7,604 bases of DNA from Bacteroidota bacterium (GTDB taxonomy: Bacteria; Bacteroidota; Bacteroidia; Bacteroidales; CAJPTX01), in the NCBI GenBank assembly GCA_002748015.1, contig PDRH01000057.1, forward strand, positions 1 through 7,604, given 5' to 3'. The first letter of the stretch is position 1, and the number at the start of each line of letters is the position of its first letter. This document shows, in pieces, positions 1 through 6,033 of this stretch. Made by a program: the position numbers and the translations under genes. Under the pieces are notes generated by a model. The model was not told the origin of the DNA, searched no databases, and worked only from the letters and a program-made list of their open reading frames with translations.

Positions 1-1107
1 GAGTACGACTGCCCGATGAACACGACGCACCCGGAGAAGCTGCGGGCGCTGGTGGGGAATATCTGCCAGGTGGGGGAGCATTTCCAGGTTACCTTTGCGC
101 ACGACTTCGACATAGAGTACATCGTGGAGCCACAGATCACGCCCTACCCGCAGGAGCTGGTGCAGCGCATCTACGAGGATTTCCAGCGTACCGGCCGGAA
201 GGCGATAGAGGATGCGGAGCAGAGCCTCAAGGATGGCAATACGGCCGAGGCTGACATGCAGGCCTCCATGGGCTTCTCGCAGCTGCTCTACTTCGCCAGC
301 CCGCGGGGCTACCTCTACACGGAATGCTGGCGATGCCTACGGGCGCTGGACGAGGAGATCCCGGTGCGCGAGCGGGTGCCTCGGGGCATCAGGGATCTGC
401 AGAAGATGCTGGATATGCCGATAGAGAAGTTCGCCAAGTCGCTCTACTACTCTGAGACGCTCCTCTCGGACAACAACGTGCCGACACTACGGGAATTCGG
501 CGAGGTGTACGAGGAGCGGGTCGACCGGGCGCAGAAGTACGGGATGGACAAGCAGGACTGGCCCTACGCCGTTACGCTCATCACGTGGATGTTCTACCAG
601 ACCTACTCGCAGAACGACATGCCCAAGGAGATAGATGCCTTCATCCGCAGGGCGCTGGAGGAGGCGAGCGGGCTACCGGTCAAGGAGGCGGCGGCCATCC
701 TCTACAAGGCGGCGAGAAGCGTACAGAAGGGGAAGATAAGCGAGAAGTCGCAGGAGGAGAAGGGTGGCGAGGAGGACGAAGAGGAGGATAGCGATGCTTT
801 CCTCGAGGAGCTGGATTTCTCCAGCGCGCTGACCCGCAAGGTGGTCAACGCACGGCTCGACGAGCTGATGGAGCGGCTAGAAAAGGGGATGGAGGGGCAG
901 GAGTCCGAGCACCTAGACGAGATGCTGGCCTTCACCTCCTACCTTCGCAAGACGCGCAGCGCGATGGACGAGTACGTGGAGCAGGAGGACTACGAGGCGG
1001 CGGCGCGGACGCATGCCTCGCTGATACGGAGCGTATCGAACTTCATCGACACCAAGCTGCAGGACCTACTCGAGGAGCTGAATGGTCTCGATGAGGAGGA
1101 CGACTAG
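1..1107 (+). CDS. Unrecognised acidic helical protein with UVR-like C-terminus (5' end outside window)
   Basis: I do not recognise this family. The reading frame is open to the left edge of the window (residues EYDCP precede the first ATG at 16). That ATG has no purine-rich leader, so the true start is probably upstream and this is a 3' partial gene. Counting from the ATG at 16 there are 363 residues. Roughly 1-235 look mostly alpha-helical and soluble. Residues 246-266 form a very acidic low-complexity linker (EEDEEED). Residues 270-355 look like a helical hairpin or coiled coil. Around 316-345, MDEYVEQEDYEAAARTHASL resembles the UVR motif of UvrB/UvrC, McsA and ClpC, usually a protein-protein contact helix pair; this is a visual match only. 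I see no signal peptide or membrane segment, so it is probably cytoplasmic. The gene ends 31 nt before the protease start, so the two are probably co-transcribed. It could be a partner or adaptor of that protease, which is inference. Confidence 0.85.
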   Translation, partial: EYDCPMNTTHPEKLRALVGNICQVGEHFQVTFAHDFDIEYIVEPQITPYPQELVQRIYEDFQRTGRKAIEDAEQSLKDGNTAEADMQASMGFSQLLYFASPRGYLYTECWRCLRALDEEIPVRERVPRGIRDLQKMLDMPIEKFAKSLYYSETLLSDNNVPTLREFGEVYEERVDRAQKYGMDKQDWPYAVTLITWMFYQTYSQNDMPKEIDAFIRRALEEASGLPVKEAAAILYKAARSVQKGKISEKSQEEKGGEEDEEEDSDAFLEELDFSSALTRKVVNARLDELMERLEKGMEGQESEHLDEMLAFTSYLRKTRSAMDEYVEQEDYEAAARTHASLIRSVSNFIDTKLQDLLEELNGLDEEDD

Positions 1108-1125
1108 GAGGGCAAACGGAAATAA

Positions 1126-1131
1126 AAGGAG
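1126..1131 (+). promoter_or_regulatory. Shine-Dalgarno AAGGAG deciding the protease start
   Basis: AAGGAG lies 7 nt before the ATG at 1139. This favours 1139 over the upstream in-frame ATG at 1082, which sits inside the preceding gene and would add 19 mostly basic residues (RRTTRRANGNKR). A clear Shine-Dalgarno is uncommon in Bacteroidota, and pckA in this window has none. Confidence 0.7.
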
Positions 1132-1138
1132 CAATACG

Positions 1139-2215
1139 ATGAGCGCAGATATATATAGCACGGTTTTCCAGATATACGATGGTGCGGGCACGGGTAGCGG
1201 CTTCTACCTGGCGTCGCACGATGTTTTCCTTACTAACTACCACGTGGTCTCTGGCTTCAAGTCGGTGGCCGTGTGCGACAACGATAAGAACGCCTACCTG
1301 GGGCGTGTGATCCTGGTGAACCAGGAGCTGGACCTGGCGGCGCTGGTGGTGGATCACGACTTCTCGCATCTGCCGTCGGTGGAGCTTGCCGACAAGGATA
1401 GCGTGGAGCTGGGGATGAAGGCGCGCGTGGGGGGCTACCCCTTCGGCATGCCCTTCACGCTGACGGAGGGGACGGTATCCTCGCCGAAGCAGCTGCTGGA
1501 CGACCGCTACCTGATCCAGATCGATGCGGCTGTCAACCCGGGGAACTCCGGTGGCCCCATCTTCAACGAGGAGGGGCAGGTCGTGGGCATTACGGCCAGC
1601 AAGTTCGAGAATGCCGACTCGACGGCCTTCGGGATACGGCTGGAGGACATACATACGCTGATGGAGGCGCTGGATGGGATAGACCGTTCGTGCTTCCATG
1701 CGCAGTGCAATAGCTGCGACGAGCTGATCGAGGGGGAGGAGCGCTACTGCCCCATGTGCGGGGTGAAGCTCGACAAGGACGTGTTCGCCGAAAGGCAGAT
1801 CTCGGAGATAGCACGCTTCTGCGAGGAGCCGATAGAGCGGCTAGGCGTGAACCCGGTGGCGGCGCGCCGTGGCAACCAGCACTGGGAGTTCTTCATGGGG
1901 CGCTCGCGCATCGATATGTTCGACTACCGGGACACGTACCTATTCACGGTGTCGCTCATCAACCTGCTGCCGAAGAAGAAGGTGGAGCCCGTGCTGGAGT
2001 ACCTGCTCAAGACGAAGATAGCGCCCTTCAAGCTGGGGCTAGACGGGCGGGAAATATACTTCATGTACCGCCTACACCTCTCGGATATCCACGACGACAA
2101 CTCGGCGGAGATACAGGACACCATCGTGCGCGCGGCGAAGAAGGCCGAAGAGCTTGCCCAGCTGCTGCACGAGGAGTTCGGCTGCGAGTACTCGCCCAAT
2201 TCTCGGAAGGAGTAG
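1139..2215 (+). CDS. Cytoplasmic trypsin-like (HtrA-fold) serine protease fused to a zinc ribbon and a YbjN/secretion-chaperone-like domain
   Basis: 358 residues with three apparent modules. (1) Residues 1-175 are a chymotrypsin/HtrA-fold protease with a complete triad: His35 in TNYHVV, Asp65 in LDLAALVV, and Ser137 in NPGNSGGPIF, the classic S1C signature. (2) Residues 190-207 are a C-x2-C-x10-C-x2-C zinc ribbon (Cys190, Cys193, Cys204, Cys207). (3) Residues 215-350 carry a predicted strand/helix pattern (YLFTVSLINLLP, a long helix, IYFMYRLHL, then a final amphipathic helix) that resembles YbjN or type III secretion chaperone (CesT-like) folds. That last assignment is from pattern and is uncertain. 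There is no signal peptide, lipobox, membrane segment or PDZ domain, which sets it apart from periplasmic DegP/DegS proteases and points to the cytoplasm. The start at 1139 is set by AAGGAG 7 nt upstream. It follows an unrecognised acidic gene in a likely operon. Substrate and trigger are unknown; possible roles are protein quality control or a conflict-system effector. Confidence 0.9.
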   Translation: MSADIYSTVFQIYDGAGTGSGFYLASHDVFLTNYHVVSGFKSVAVCDNDKNAYLGRVILVNQELDLAALVVDHDFSHLPSVELADKDSVELGMKARVGGYPFGMPFTLTEGTVSSPKQLLDDRYLIQIDAAVNPGNSGGPIFNEEGQVVGITASKFENADSTAFGIRLEDIHTLMEALDGIDRSCFHAQCNSCDELIEGEERYCPMCGVKLDKDVFAERQISEIARFCEEPIERLGVNPVAARRGNQHWEFFMGRSRIDMFDYRDTYLFTVSLINLLPKKKVEPVLEYLLKTKIAPFKLGLDGREIYFMYRLHLSDIHDDNSAEIQDTIVRAAKKAEELAQLLHEEFGCEYSPNSRKE

Positions 2216-2219
2216 GGAG
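2214..2219 (+). promoter_or_regulatory. Possible Shine-Dalgarno AGGGAG for a small downstream ORF
   Basis: AGGGAG overlaps the protease stop codon and lies exactly 7 nt before an ACG at 2227, the same spacing as the AAGGAG-to-ATG spacing of the protease gene. It only means something if the small ORF at 2227-2367 is translated. Confidence 0.35.
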
Positions 2220-2226
2220 CTAAGCC

Positions 2227-2367
2227 ACGCATTGTGAGATCTGCGACCGCATGGGGGAGGGCAAGCCTTCTACCCATGCGGTCGCCAACTTTCTGGAGAA
2301 GCTGAAATGGGGCGAATGGCTAGAGGGAGGCCATATGGAGTGGCTGAGCGAGGAGGTGCAGGGGTGA
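2227..2367 (+). CDS. Possible 46-residue CxxC protein with non-standard ACG start, or a decayed gene
   Basis: This frame is open from just after a TAA at 2221 to a TGA at 2365 and reads like protein. It begins HCEICDR with a CxxC pair, then has a tryptophan-rich amphipathic tail (FLEKLKWGEWL, then HMEWLSEEVQG). Third codon positions are strongly G/C, as in the neighbouring genes, which suggests it is or was coding. No ATG, GTG or TTG is available before the Cys motif. The best-placed start is ACG at 2227, 7 nt after AGGGAG. A conventional alternative is ATG at 2251, giving 38 residues without the CxxC and with no ribosome site. ACG may be a mutated or misread ATG. If real, it would be the last gene of the protease cluster and could add a metal-binding knuckle. 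The first half coincides with a strong hairpin, so a purely RNA function is also possible. Confidence 0.4.
   Translation, partial: THCEICDRMGEGKPSTHAVANFLEKLKWGEWLEGGHMEWLSEEVQG
2243..2285 (+). repeat. 13-bp perfect inverted repeat / strong hairpin after the protease gene
   Basis: GCGACCGCATGGG (2243-2255) pairs perfectly with CCCATGCGGTCGC (2273-2285). Inside the 17-nt loop GAGGG (2257-2261) can pair with CCTTC (2266-2270, one G·U) around a CAAG loop, so almost the whole element folds. No T-tract follows (next bases CAACTTTC), so it is not a standard intrinsic terminator. It begins 27 nt after the protease stop codon and could protect the mRNA 3' end, attenuate transcription or bind a protein. 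Confidence 0.7.
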
Positions 2368-2401
2368 TAAGCTAGCTTTACCCTGCTTATCTAAGCTTTT
2401 T
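2366..2401 (+). terminator. Probable intrinsic terminator of the protease cluster
   Basis: GATAAGC (2366-2372) pairs with GCTTATC (2385-2391). TAAGC and then five T residues (2397-2401) follow. An alternative fold pairs AAGCTAG with CTAAGCTT with one bulge, placing the stem directly against the T-run. The position, just after the small ORF stop and before the pckA promoter, fits termination, but the stem is short and AT-rich. Confidence 0.45.
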
Positions 2402-2403
2402 AC

Positions 2404-2434
2404 TTGCTATTGAGAAATAATATCGCTAGCTTTG
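2404..2434 (+). promoter_or_regulatory. Bacteroidota-type promoter for pckA
   Basis: A -33 element TTG (2404-2406) and a perfect -7 element TAGCTTTG (2427-2434, consensus TAnnTTTG) are 20 nt apart, within the spacing expected for the primary sigma factor of this phylum. Transcription should begin near 2440, giving a leader of about 70 nt. The leader ends in a very AT-rich stretch (2491-2508) with no Shine-Dalgarno, typical of efficiently translated Bacteroidota genes. Confidence 0.75.
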
Positions 2435-2508
2435 TAGTGCCTATCGGATTGCACGATTTCGGTGGGCTGCATGGCATACGCATTTCAACAATATAATAAC
2501 ATATAATC

Positions 2509-4125
2509 ATGGGTGCTATCGATTTATCAAAGTACGGGATACAGAATCCCAAGGGGATACTCTACAACCCCTCCTACGACAAACTCTACGAGCTGGAGCT
2601 AGACCCGAAGCTAGAGGGCTTCGAGAAGGGCGTACTGACCGAACTCGGCGCAATCAACGTGGATACGGGCATCTTCACCGGTCGCTCTCCGAAGGACAAG
2701 TACATCGTAGTGGACGAGGAGTCCAAGAAGCACGTATGGTGGGCAGAGGCGGGCAAGAAAAGCTCGGACAACAAGCCCCTCAAGCAGGAGTACTGGGAGT
2801 ACCTCAAGCAGATTAGCGCAAAGCAGCTGAGCGGCAAGGATCTCTTCGTGGTGGATGCCTACTGCGGCGCCAACGAGAATACGCGCATGAAGGTACGCTT
2901 CGTTAGCGAAATCGCCTGGCAGGCGCACTTCGTTCGCAACATGTTCATCCGCCCGAGCGAGGAGGAACTGAAGGACTTTGAACCGGACTTCGTGGTGCTG
3001 GTGGCCTCCAAGACCTCCAACGACCGCTGGGAGGAGTTCGGCCTCAACTCCGAGGTGTACGCCGCCTTCCACATAACTGAGCGGATGGCCGTTATCGGTG
3101 GCACGTGGTACGGCGGGGAGATGAAGAAGGGTATATTCTCCATGATGAACTACTTCCTCCCGCTCAAGGGTATAGCCGCCATGCACTGCTCGGCCAACAT
3201 GGGCAAGAAGGGTGATGTGGCCATATTCTTCGGGCTATCGGGTACGGGTAAGACCACCCTATCGGCCGACCCGAACCGGGAACTCATCGGCGATGATGAA
3301 CACGGATGGGACGACAACGGCGTGTTCAACTTCGAGGGCGGATGCTACGCCAAGTGCATCAACCTTGACCCCGAGAAGGAGCCGGACATCTACGGGGCGA
3401 TCCGCCGTGATGCCCTCCTGGAGAACCTGGATGTGGACGCTGACGGCAAGATCGACTTCTCCTCCAAGAAGAAGACGGAGAATACCCGCGTATCGTACCC
3501 CATCTACCACATTGACAACATCGTTAAGCCCATCTCCCGCGGGGGGCATGCGCAGAACGTAATCTTCCTCACGGCGGATGCCTTCGGGGTGCTACCTCCC
3601 GTCTCGGCGCTAAGCCCCGAGCAGATGCAGTACCACTTCCTGAGCGGCTACACCGCCAAGCTGGCGGGTACCGAGCGTGGCATCACGGAGCCACAGCCCA
3701 ACTTCAGCTCCTGCTTCGGCCAGGCCTTCCTCCTGCTACACCCGACGGAGTATGCCCGGGAGCTCGTGCGCAAGGTGCAGGCGAACGGCTCGAAGGCCTA
3801 CCTGGTGAATACCGGTTGGATCGGTGGGGCCTACGGTGTAGGTAAGCGGATTGACCTTCCCTCCACCCGCGCCATCATCAATGCTATCCTCGACGGTTCG
3901 CTGGTGGACGTCGAGTACGAGACGCTCCCCATCTTCAACCTCGCCGTGCCGAAGAGCGTGCCGGGTGTAGATGCGAAGCTGCTCAACCCGCAGAACTCGT
4001 GGTCGTCGGCCGCAGACTGGGAGAAGCAGGCGCGCATGCTGGCCGAGAAGTTCATCGCCAACTTCGAGAACTTCACGGACAACGAGGCCGGCAAGGCGCT
4101 GGTTTCGGCAGGGCCACAGCTCTAG
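2509..4125 (+). CDS. pckA: Phosphoenolpyruvate carboxykinase (ATP)
   Basis: A cytoplasmic enzyme that interconverts oxaloacetate plus ATP with phosphoenolpyruvate, CO2 and ADP. It serves gluconeogenesis or, in many anaerobic Bacteroidota, CO2 fixation toward succinate. The 538 residues match the usual length of the ATP-dependent family. Key elements are all present: Arg59 in TGRSPKDKY (substrate binding), Lys207 and His226 (metal ligands, in GGEMKKG and AAMHCSANMG), the P-loop GLSGTGKTT at 242-250, the second kinase motif GDDEHGW at 261-267 with Asp262/Asp263, and Arg327 in ENTRVSYP. It appears full length and functional. The ATG at 2509 follows an AT-rich leader, and the N-terminus (DLSKYGIQNP) looks family-typical. 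It has its own promoter and terminator, so it is probably monocistronic. Isoleucine is mostly ATC here, unlike the neighbouring genes, consistent with high expression. Identification is very secure. Confidence 0.98.
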   Translation: MGAIDLSKYGIQNPKGILYNPSYDKLYELELDPKLEGFEKGVLTELGAINVDTGIFTGRSPKDKYIVVDEESKKHVWWAEAGKKSSDNKPLKQEYWEYLKQISAKQLSGKDLFVVDAYCGANENTRMKVRFVSEIAWQAHFVRNMFIRPSEEELKDFEPDFVVLVASKTSNDRWEEFGLNSEVYAAFHITERMAVIGGTWYGGEMKKGIFSMMNYFLPLKGIAAMHCSANMGKKGDVAIFFGLSGTGKTTLSADPNRELIGDDEHGWDDNGVFNFEGGCYAKCINLDPEKEPDIYGAIRRDALLENLDVDADGKIDFSSKKKTENTRVSYPIYHIDNIVKPISRGGHAQNVIFLTADAFGVLPPVSALSPEQMQYHFLSGYTAKLAGTERGITEPQPNFSSCFGQAFLLLHPTEYARELVRKVQANGSKAYLVNTGWIGGAYGVGKRIDLPSTRAIINAILDGSLVDVEYETLPIFNLAVPKSVPGVDAKLLNPQNSWSSAADWEKQARMLAEKFIANFENFTDNEAGKALVSAGPQL

Positions 4126-4150
4126 GGGGCATTCCAACCTTAATATCTAC

Positions 4151-4186
4151 CGAAGAGCCCGCTAGCAACGGGCTCTTCGTTTTTTT
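4151..4186 (+). terminator. Intrinsic terminator of pckA
   Basis: An 11-bp perfect stem, CGAAGAGCCCG (4151-4161) with CGGGCTCTTCG (4169-4179), has a 7-nt loop and runs directly into seven T residues (4180-4186). It begins 25 nt after the pckA stop. This is a textbook rho-independent terminator. I see nothing definite in the following 105 nt before the next gene. Confidence 0.95.
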
Positions 4187-4291
4187 GGTGCTATTCAATG
4201 AGGCTCGGTAGTTTAGGCATGCGACAAGCCGCTATACCGCCGAGCTGCTTGCAGGCCAAGGCGATCAATTGGGCAAATTAACTGACTTTGC

Positions 4292-4810
4292 ATGGAAAAG
4301 GAAACGCTCATTCAGGAGATACGCACGGCATTCAAGGGGGTAAAGCTCGAGGACGGCATCGGCCTCCGGGAGGGGATGGGCATGGACGACTACGCCCCGC
4401 CATCGCGCCTACAGGAGCTACGCCAGAAGGACGAGCGTGAGGACTGGACCGCCATCCCCTTCAGGGAAATCTGCGGATGGTACGAGGATGCCTTCTGCTA
4501 CATGGATGCCAAGGGGCTACGCTTCCACCTCCCGCAGTACATTATAGCCGACCTTCTCGAGGAGGAGCTGGCTGCGCAGGGCATACACATGAGCTACGAT
4601 CCCTTCTGGGTGGTAGAGCGCTTCACAGAGGAGGACATTGCCTTCTATAGCCAGCCCCAGATACTGGCGATAGTCCACTACCTAGAGTACCTGATAGAGC
4701 TTCAAGTCCAGGAGGATAGGGAGTACGGGTGCATAGACGACCCCACGCGCTACCGCGAAAGCTGCATACTGGCACGATGGCGAGCACTGCTGGCCAGCAA
4801 TGGGGAGTAG
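4292..4810 (+). CDS. DUF6714-like protein of unknown function
   Basis: 172 residues, soluble, with no signal peptide or membrane segment. The layout resembles the DUF6714 family: an N-terminal helix with an IRTAFKGVKLEDGIGL pattern (about 9-24), a charged stretch with Asp and Glu (45-52), DWTAIPFREI (51-60), and a core AKGLRFHLPQYIIADLL (about 73-89) in which the RFHLPQYI run is the most family-like part. A C-terminal helical segment (122-168) follows. The family assignment is from memory of its pattern and should be treated as tentative. No biochemical role is known to me. The ATG at 4292 is chosen because the family-like helix starts immediately after it. It sits alone between the pckA terminator and the murB promoter box, so the neighbours give no functional hint. 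I see no convincing promoter, ribosome site or terminator of its own. Confidence 0.8.
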   Translation: MEKETLIQEIRTAFKGVKLEDGIGLREGMGMDDYAPPSRLQELRQKDEREDWTAIPFREICGWYEDAFCYMDAKGLRFHLPQYIIADLLEEELAAQGIHMSYDPFWVVERFTEEDIAFYSQPQILAIVHYLEYLIELQVQEDREYGCIDDPTRYRESCILARWRALLASNGE

Positions 4811-4844
4811 CGACCTTTGCGCATATAGCCACCCCCTTTTTTCG

Positions 4845-4852
4845 TATATTTG
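4845..4852 (+). promoter_or_regulatory. Bacteroidota -7 promoter box for murB
   Basis: TATATTTG matches TAnnTTTG exactly. Transcription should start about 4858-4862, giving a leader of about 25 nt to the murB ATG at 4886. The only upstream TTTG (4816-4819) is 25 nt away, longer than the usual 19-21, so the -33 half is weak or absent. Confidence 0.55.
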
Positions 4853-4885
4853 CCCCCGCATACACCCCCTGTAATAAGCCATGCC

Positions 4886-5878
4886 ATGATAGACCTTACG
4901 TCCTACACCACCTTCGGCCTTCCCGCCCGCACGAAGGAGCTTGTAAAAATACAATCGGTGGAGGAGCTGACCTCCCTCCACGAACGCCTCCGAAGCGAAC
5001 AGCCCCCCTACTACATCCTCGGGCATGGGGCCAACGTCATCTTCCGTGGCGACTTCCCCGGGCTAGTCATACGTTTTGCGGGCGAATACCTAAGCATCGA
5101 GGACCATGGCGACCATACCATCCTCGTAGCCTCAGCGGCCTACGACTGGTGCGACTTCGTGGAGACCGCCTGCTACCAGGGCTGGGGGCTGGAATGCCTT
5201 GCGGGTATTCCCGGAACGGTGGGGGCGGCCCCCATTCAGAACATCGGTGCCTACGGCGCAGAGGTGAAGGACACCTTACGCTGCGTACGGAGCTACGACC
5301 TCCTGGAGGGGACATTCCATGAGCGTGGGCCAGAAGAGCTGGAATTTGGCTACCGCGATAGCCTCTTCAAGCATACCCTACGCCAGCGGGAGCTCATCTA
5401 CGAGGTGGAGTTCAGGGTGGAGCATAGCTGCCTCGATAGGGGGCGTTTCCTGCGCCTGGGGTACCAGGAGAATGAGCTACATGGGCTTAGCCCCCTGCGC
5501 ATCTACGACAGGGTGCTGAAAATACGAGGGGAGAAACTCCCCGACGTGGAGCAGATTGGCAGCGCCGGAAGCTTCTTCAAGAACCCGGTAGTGCCGACGG
5601 AGCTGGCCGAAGGCCTCCTGGAGATGTATCCCAGCATGCCCACCTACCCAGCCGAAGATGGCCACGTAAAGCTCTCTGCCGCCTGGCTGCTCGACACCGA
5701 TGGCTGGAAGGGACACCGCAAGGGCGATGCCGGGGTATGGCACCTGCAACCACTCGTACTCATCAACCATGGCAAGGCCAGCGTCGAGGAGGTACTCGCC
5801 CTATCCGAGGCCATACAGACCAGCGTAAGGCAGCACTTCGGCATAGAGCTAGAGCGAGAGGTTAACCTGGTGGGATAG
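4886..5878 (+). CDS. murB: UDP-N-acetylenolpyruvoylglucosamine reductase
   Basis: A cytoplasmic FAD enzyme that reduces UDP-GlcNAc-enolpyruvate with NADPH to UDP-MurNAc, the second committed step of peptidoglycan precursor synthesis. 330 residues, close to the E. coli-type (type I) enzyme. FAD-binding segments are LGHGANVIF (45-53) and GIPGTVGAAPIQNIGAYGAE (107-126). Catalytic residues expected from E. coli are present: Arg157 in FGYRDS, the proton donor Ser229 in GSAGSFFKNP, and Glu325 in LEREVNLVG. The ATG at 4886 is preferred over an in-frame TTG at 4850, because that TTG lies inside the -7 box and would add twelve residues upstream of the MIDLTSYTTFG start. It is probably transcribed alone from the box at 4845. 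The gene converges on the minus-strand nitroreductase gene. A hairpin 30 nt after its stop (5908-5937) could end both transcripts. Confidence 0.97.
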   Translation: MIDLTSYTTFGLPARTKELVKIQSVEELTSLHERLRSEQPPYYILGHGANVIFRGDFPGLVIRFAGEYLSIEDHGDHTILVASAAYDWCDFVETACYQGWGLECLAGIPGTVGAAPIQNIGAYGAEVKDTLRCVRSYDLLEGTFHERGPEELEFGYRDSLFKHTLRQRELIYEVEFRVEHSCLDRGRFLRLGYQENELHGLSPLRIYDRVLKIRGEKLPDVEQIGSAGSFFKNPVVPTELAEGLLEMYPSMPTYPAEDGHVKLSAAWLLDTDGWKGHRKGDAGVWHLQPLVLINHGKASVEEVLALSEAIQTSVRQHFGIELEREVNLVG

Positions 5879-5901
5879 AACAATAGGAAGCGCATACATG
5901 C

Positions 5902-5938
5902 AAAACTGGGCTACGTGGAAGGTATTCTACGTAGCCCC
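5902..5938 (-). terminator. Terminator hairpin of the nitroreductase gene, possibly bidirectional with murB
   Basis: The strand 5908-5920 pairs with 5925-5937 to form a 13-bp stem with one G·U and a 4-nt loop. On the minus strand the stem is followed by AG and four T residues (5905-5902), so it best serves the nitroreductase gene about 95 nt upstream. On the plus strand no T-run follows (CATTACTAT), but the hairpin lies 30 nt after the murB stop and may stabilise or end that transcript as well. Confidence 0.65.
5923..5938 (-). repeat. Inverted repeat copy 1 (TACGTA-core terminator sequence)
   Basis: On the minus strand this reads GGGGCTACGTAGAATA, identical over 16 nt to 6755-6770 on the plus strand. 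The two copies lie in opposite orientation on either side of the nitroreductase gene, each as one arm of a terminator hairpin. Confidence 0.85.
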
Positions 5939-6033
5939 ATTACTATAGGCCAATCCGATTTATTCATTTGCGCCATGCTATGCATGCGGCGCACAGGGAG
6001 GAATGCATAGGGGGACTGCCTGCTGCTATTCCA

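Noticed and set aside
1043..1699. Minus-strand open frame of 218 codons opposite the protease gene
   Set aside because: It lies antisense to a protein with clear catalytic motifs, is rich in Arg/His/Val as expected of GC-rich shadow frames, and shows no family motif.
2611..3186. Minus-strand open frame of 191 codons opposite pckA
   Set aside because: It is entirely within a well-identified enzyme gene, has Leu/Val/His-rich composition typical of a shadow frame, and has no promoter or ribosome site.
4283..4290. TGACTTTG as a -7 box for the DUF6714-like gene
   Set aside because: It differs from TAnnTTTG at the second position, has no suitably spaced TTG, and would place the transcript start inside the coding region.
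4802..4842. GGGG with CCCCC plus six T residues as a terminator after the DUF6714-like gene
   Set aside because: Only about four base pairs can form across a long loop, and the run also overlaps the murB promoter region.
4729..5322. Plus-strand open frame of 197 codons bridging the DUF6714-like gene and murB
   Set aside because: It overlaps two supported genes in another frame, and its Pro/Arg/His-rich composition is unlike a real protein.
5970..5992. GCGCC/GGCGC with ATGC/GCAT as a second hairpin between murB and the nitroreductase gene
   Set aside because: The stem is broken by a 2-nt bulge, has no T-tract and lies between a gene end and a better terminator; chance pairing is enough to explain it.
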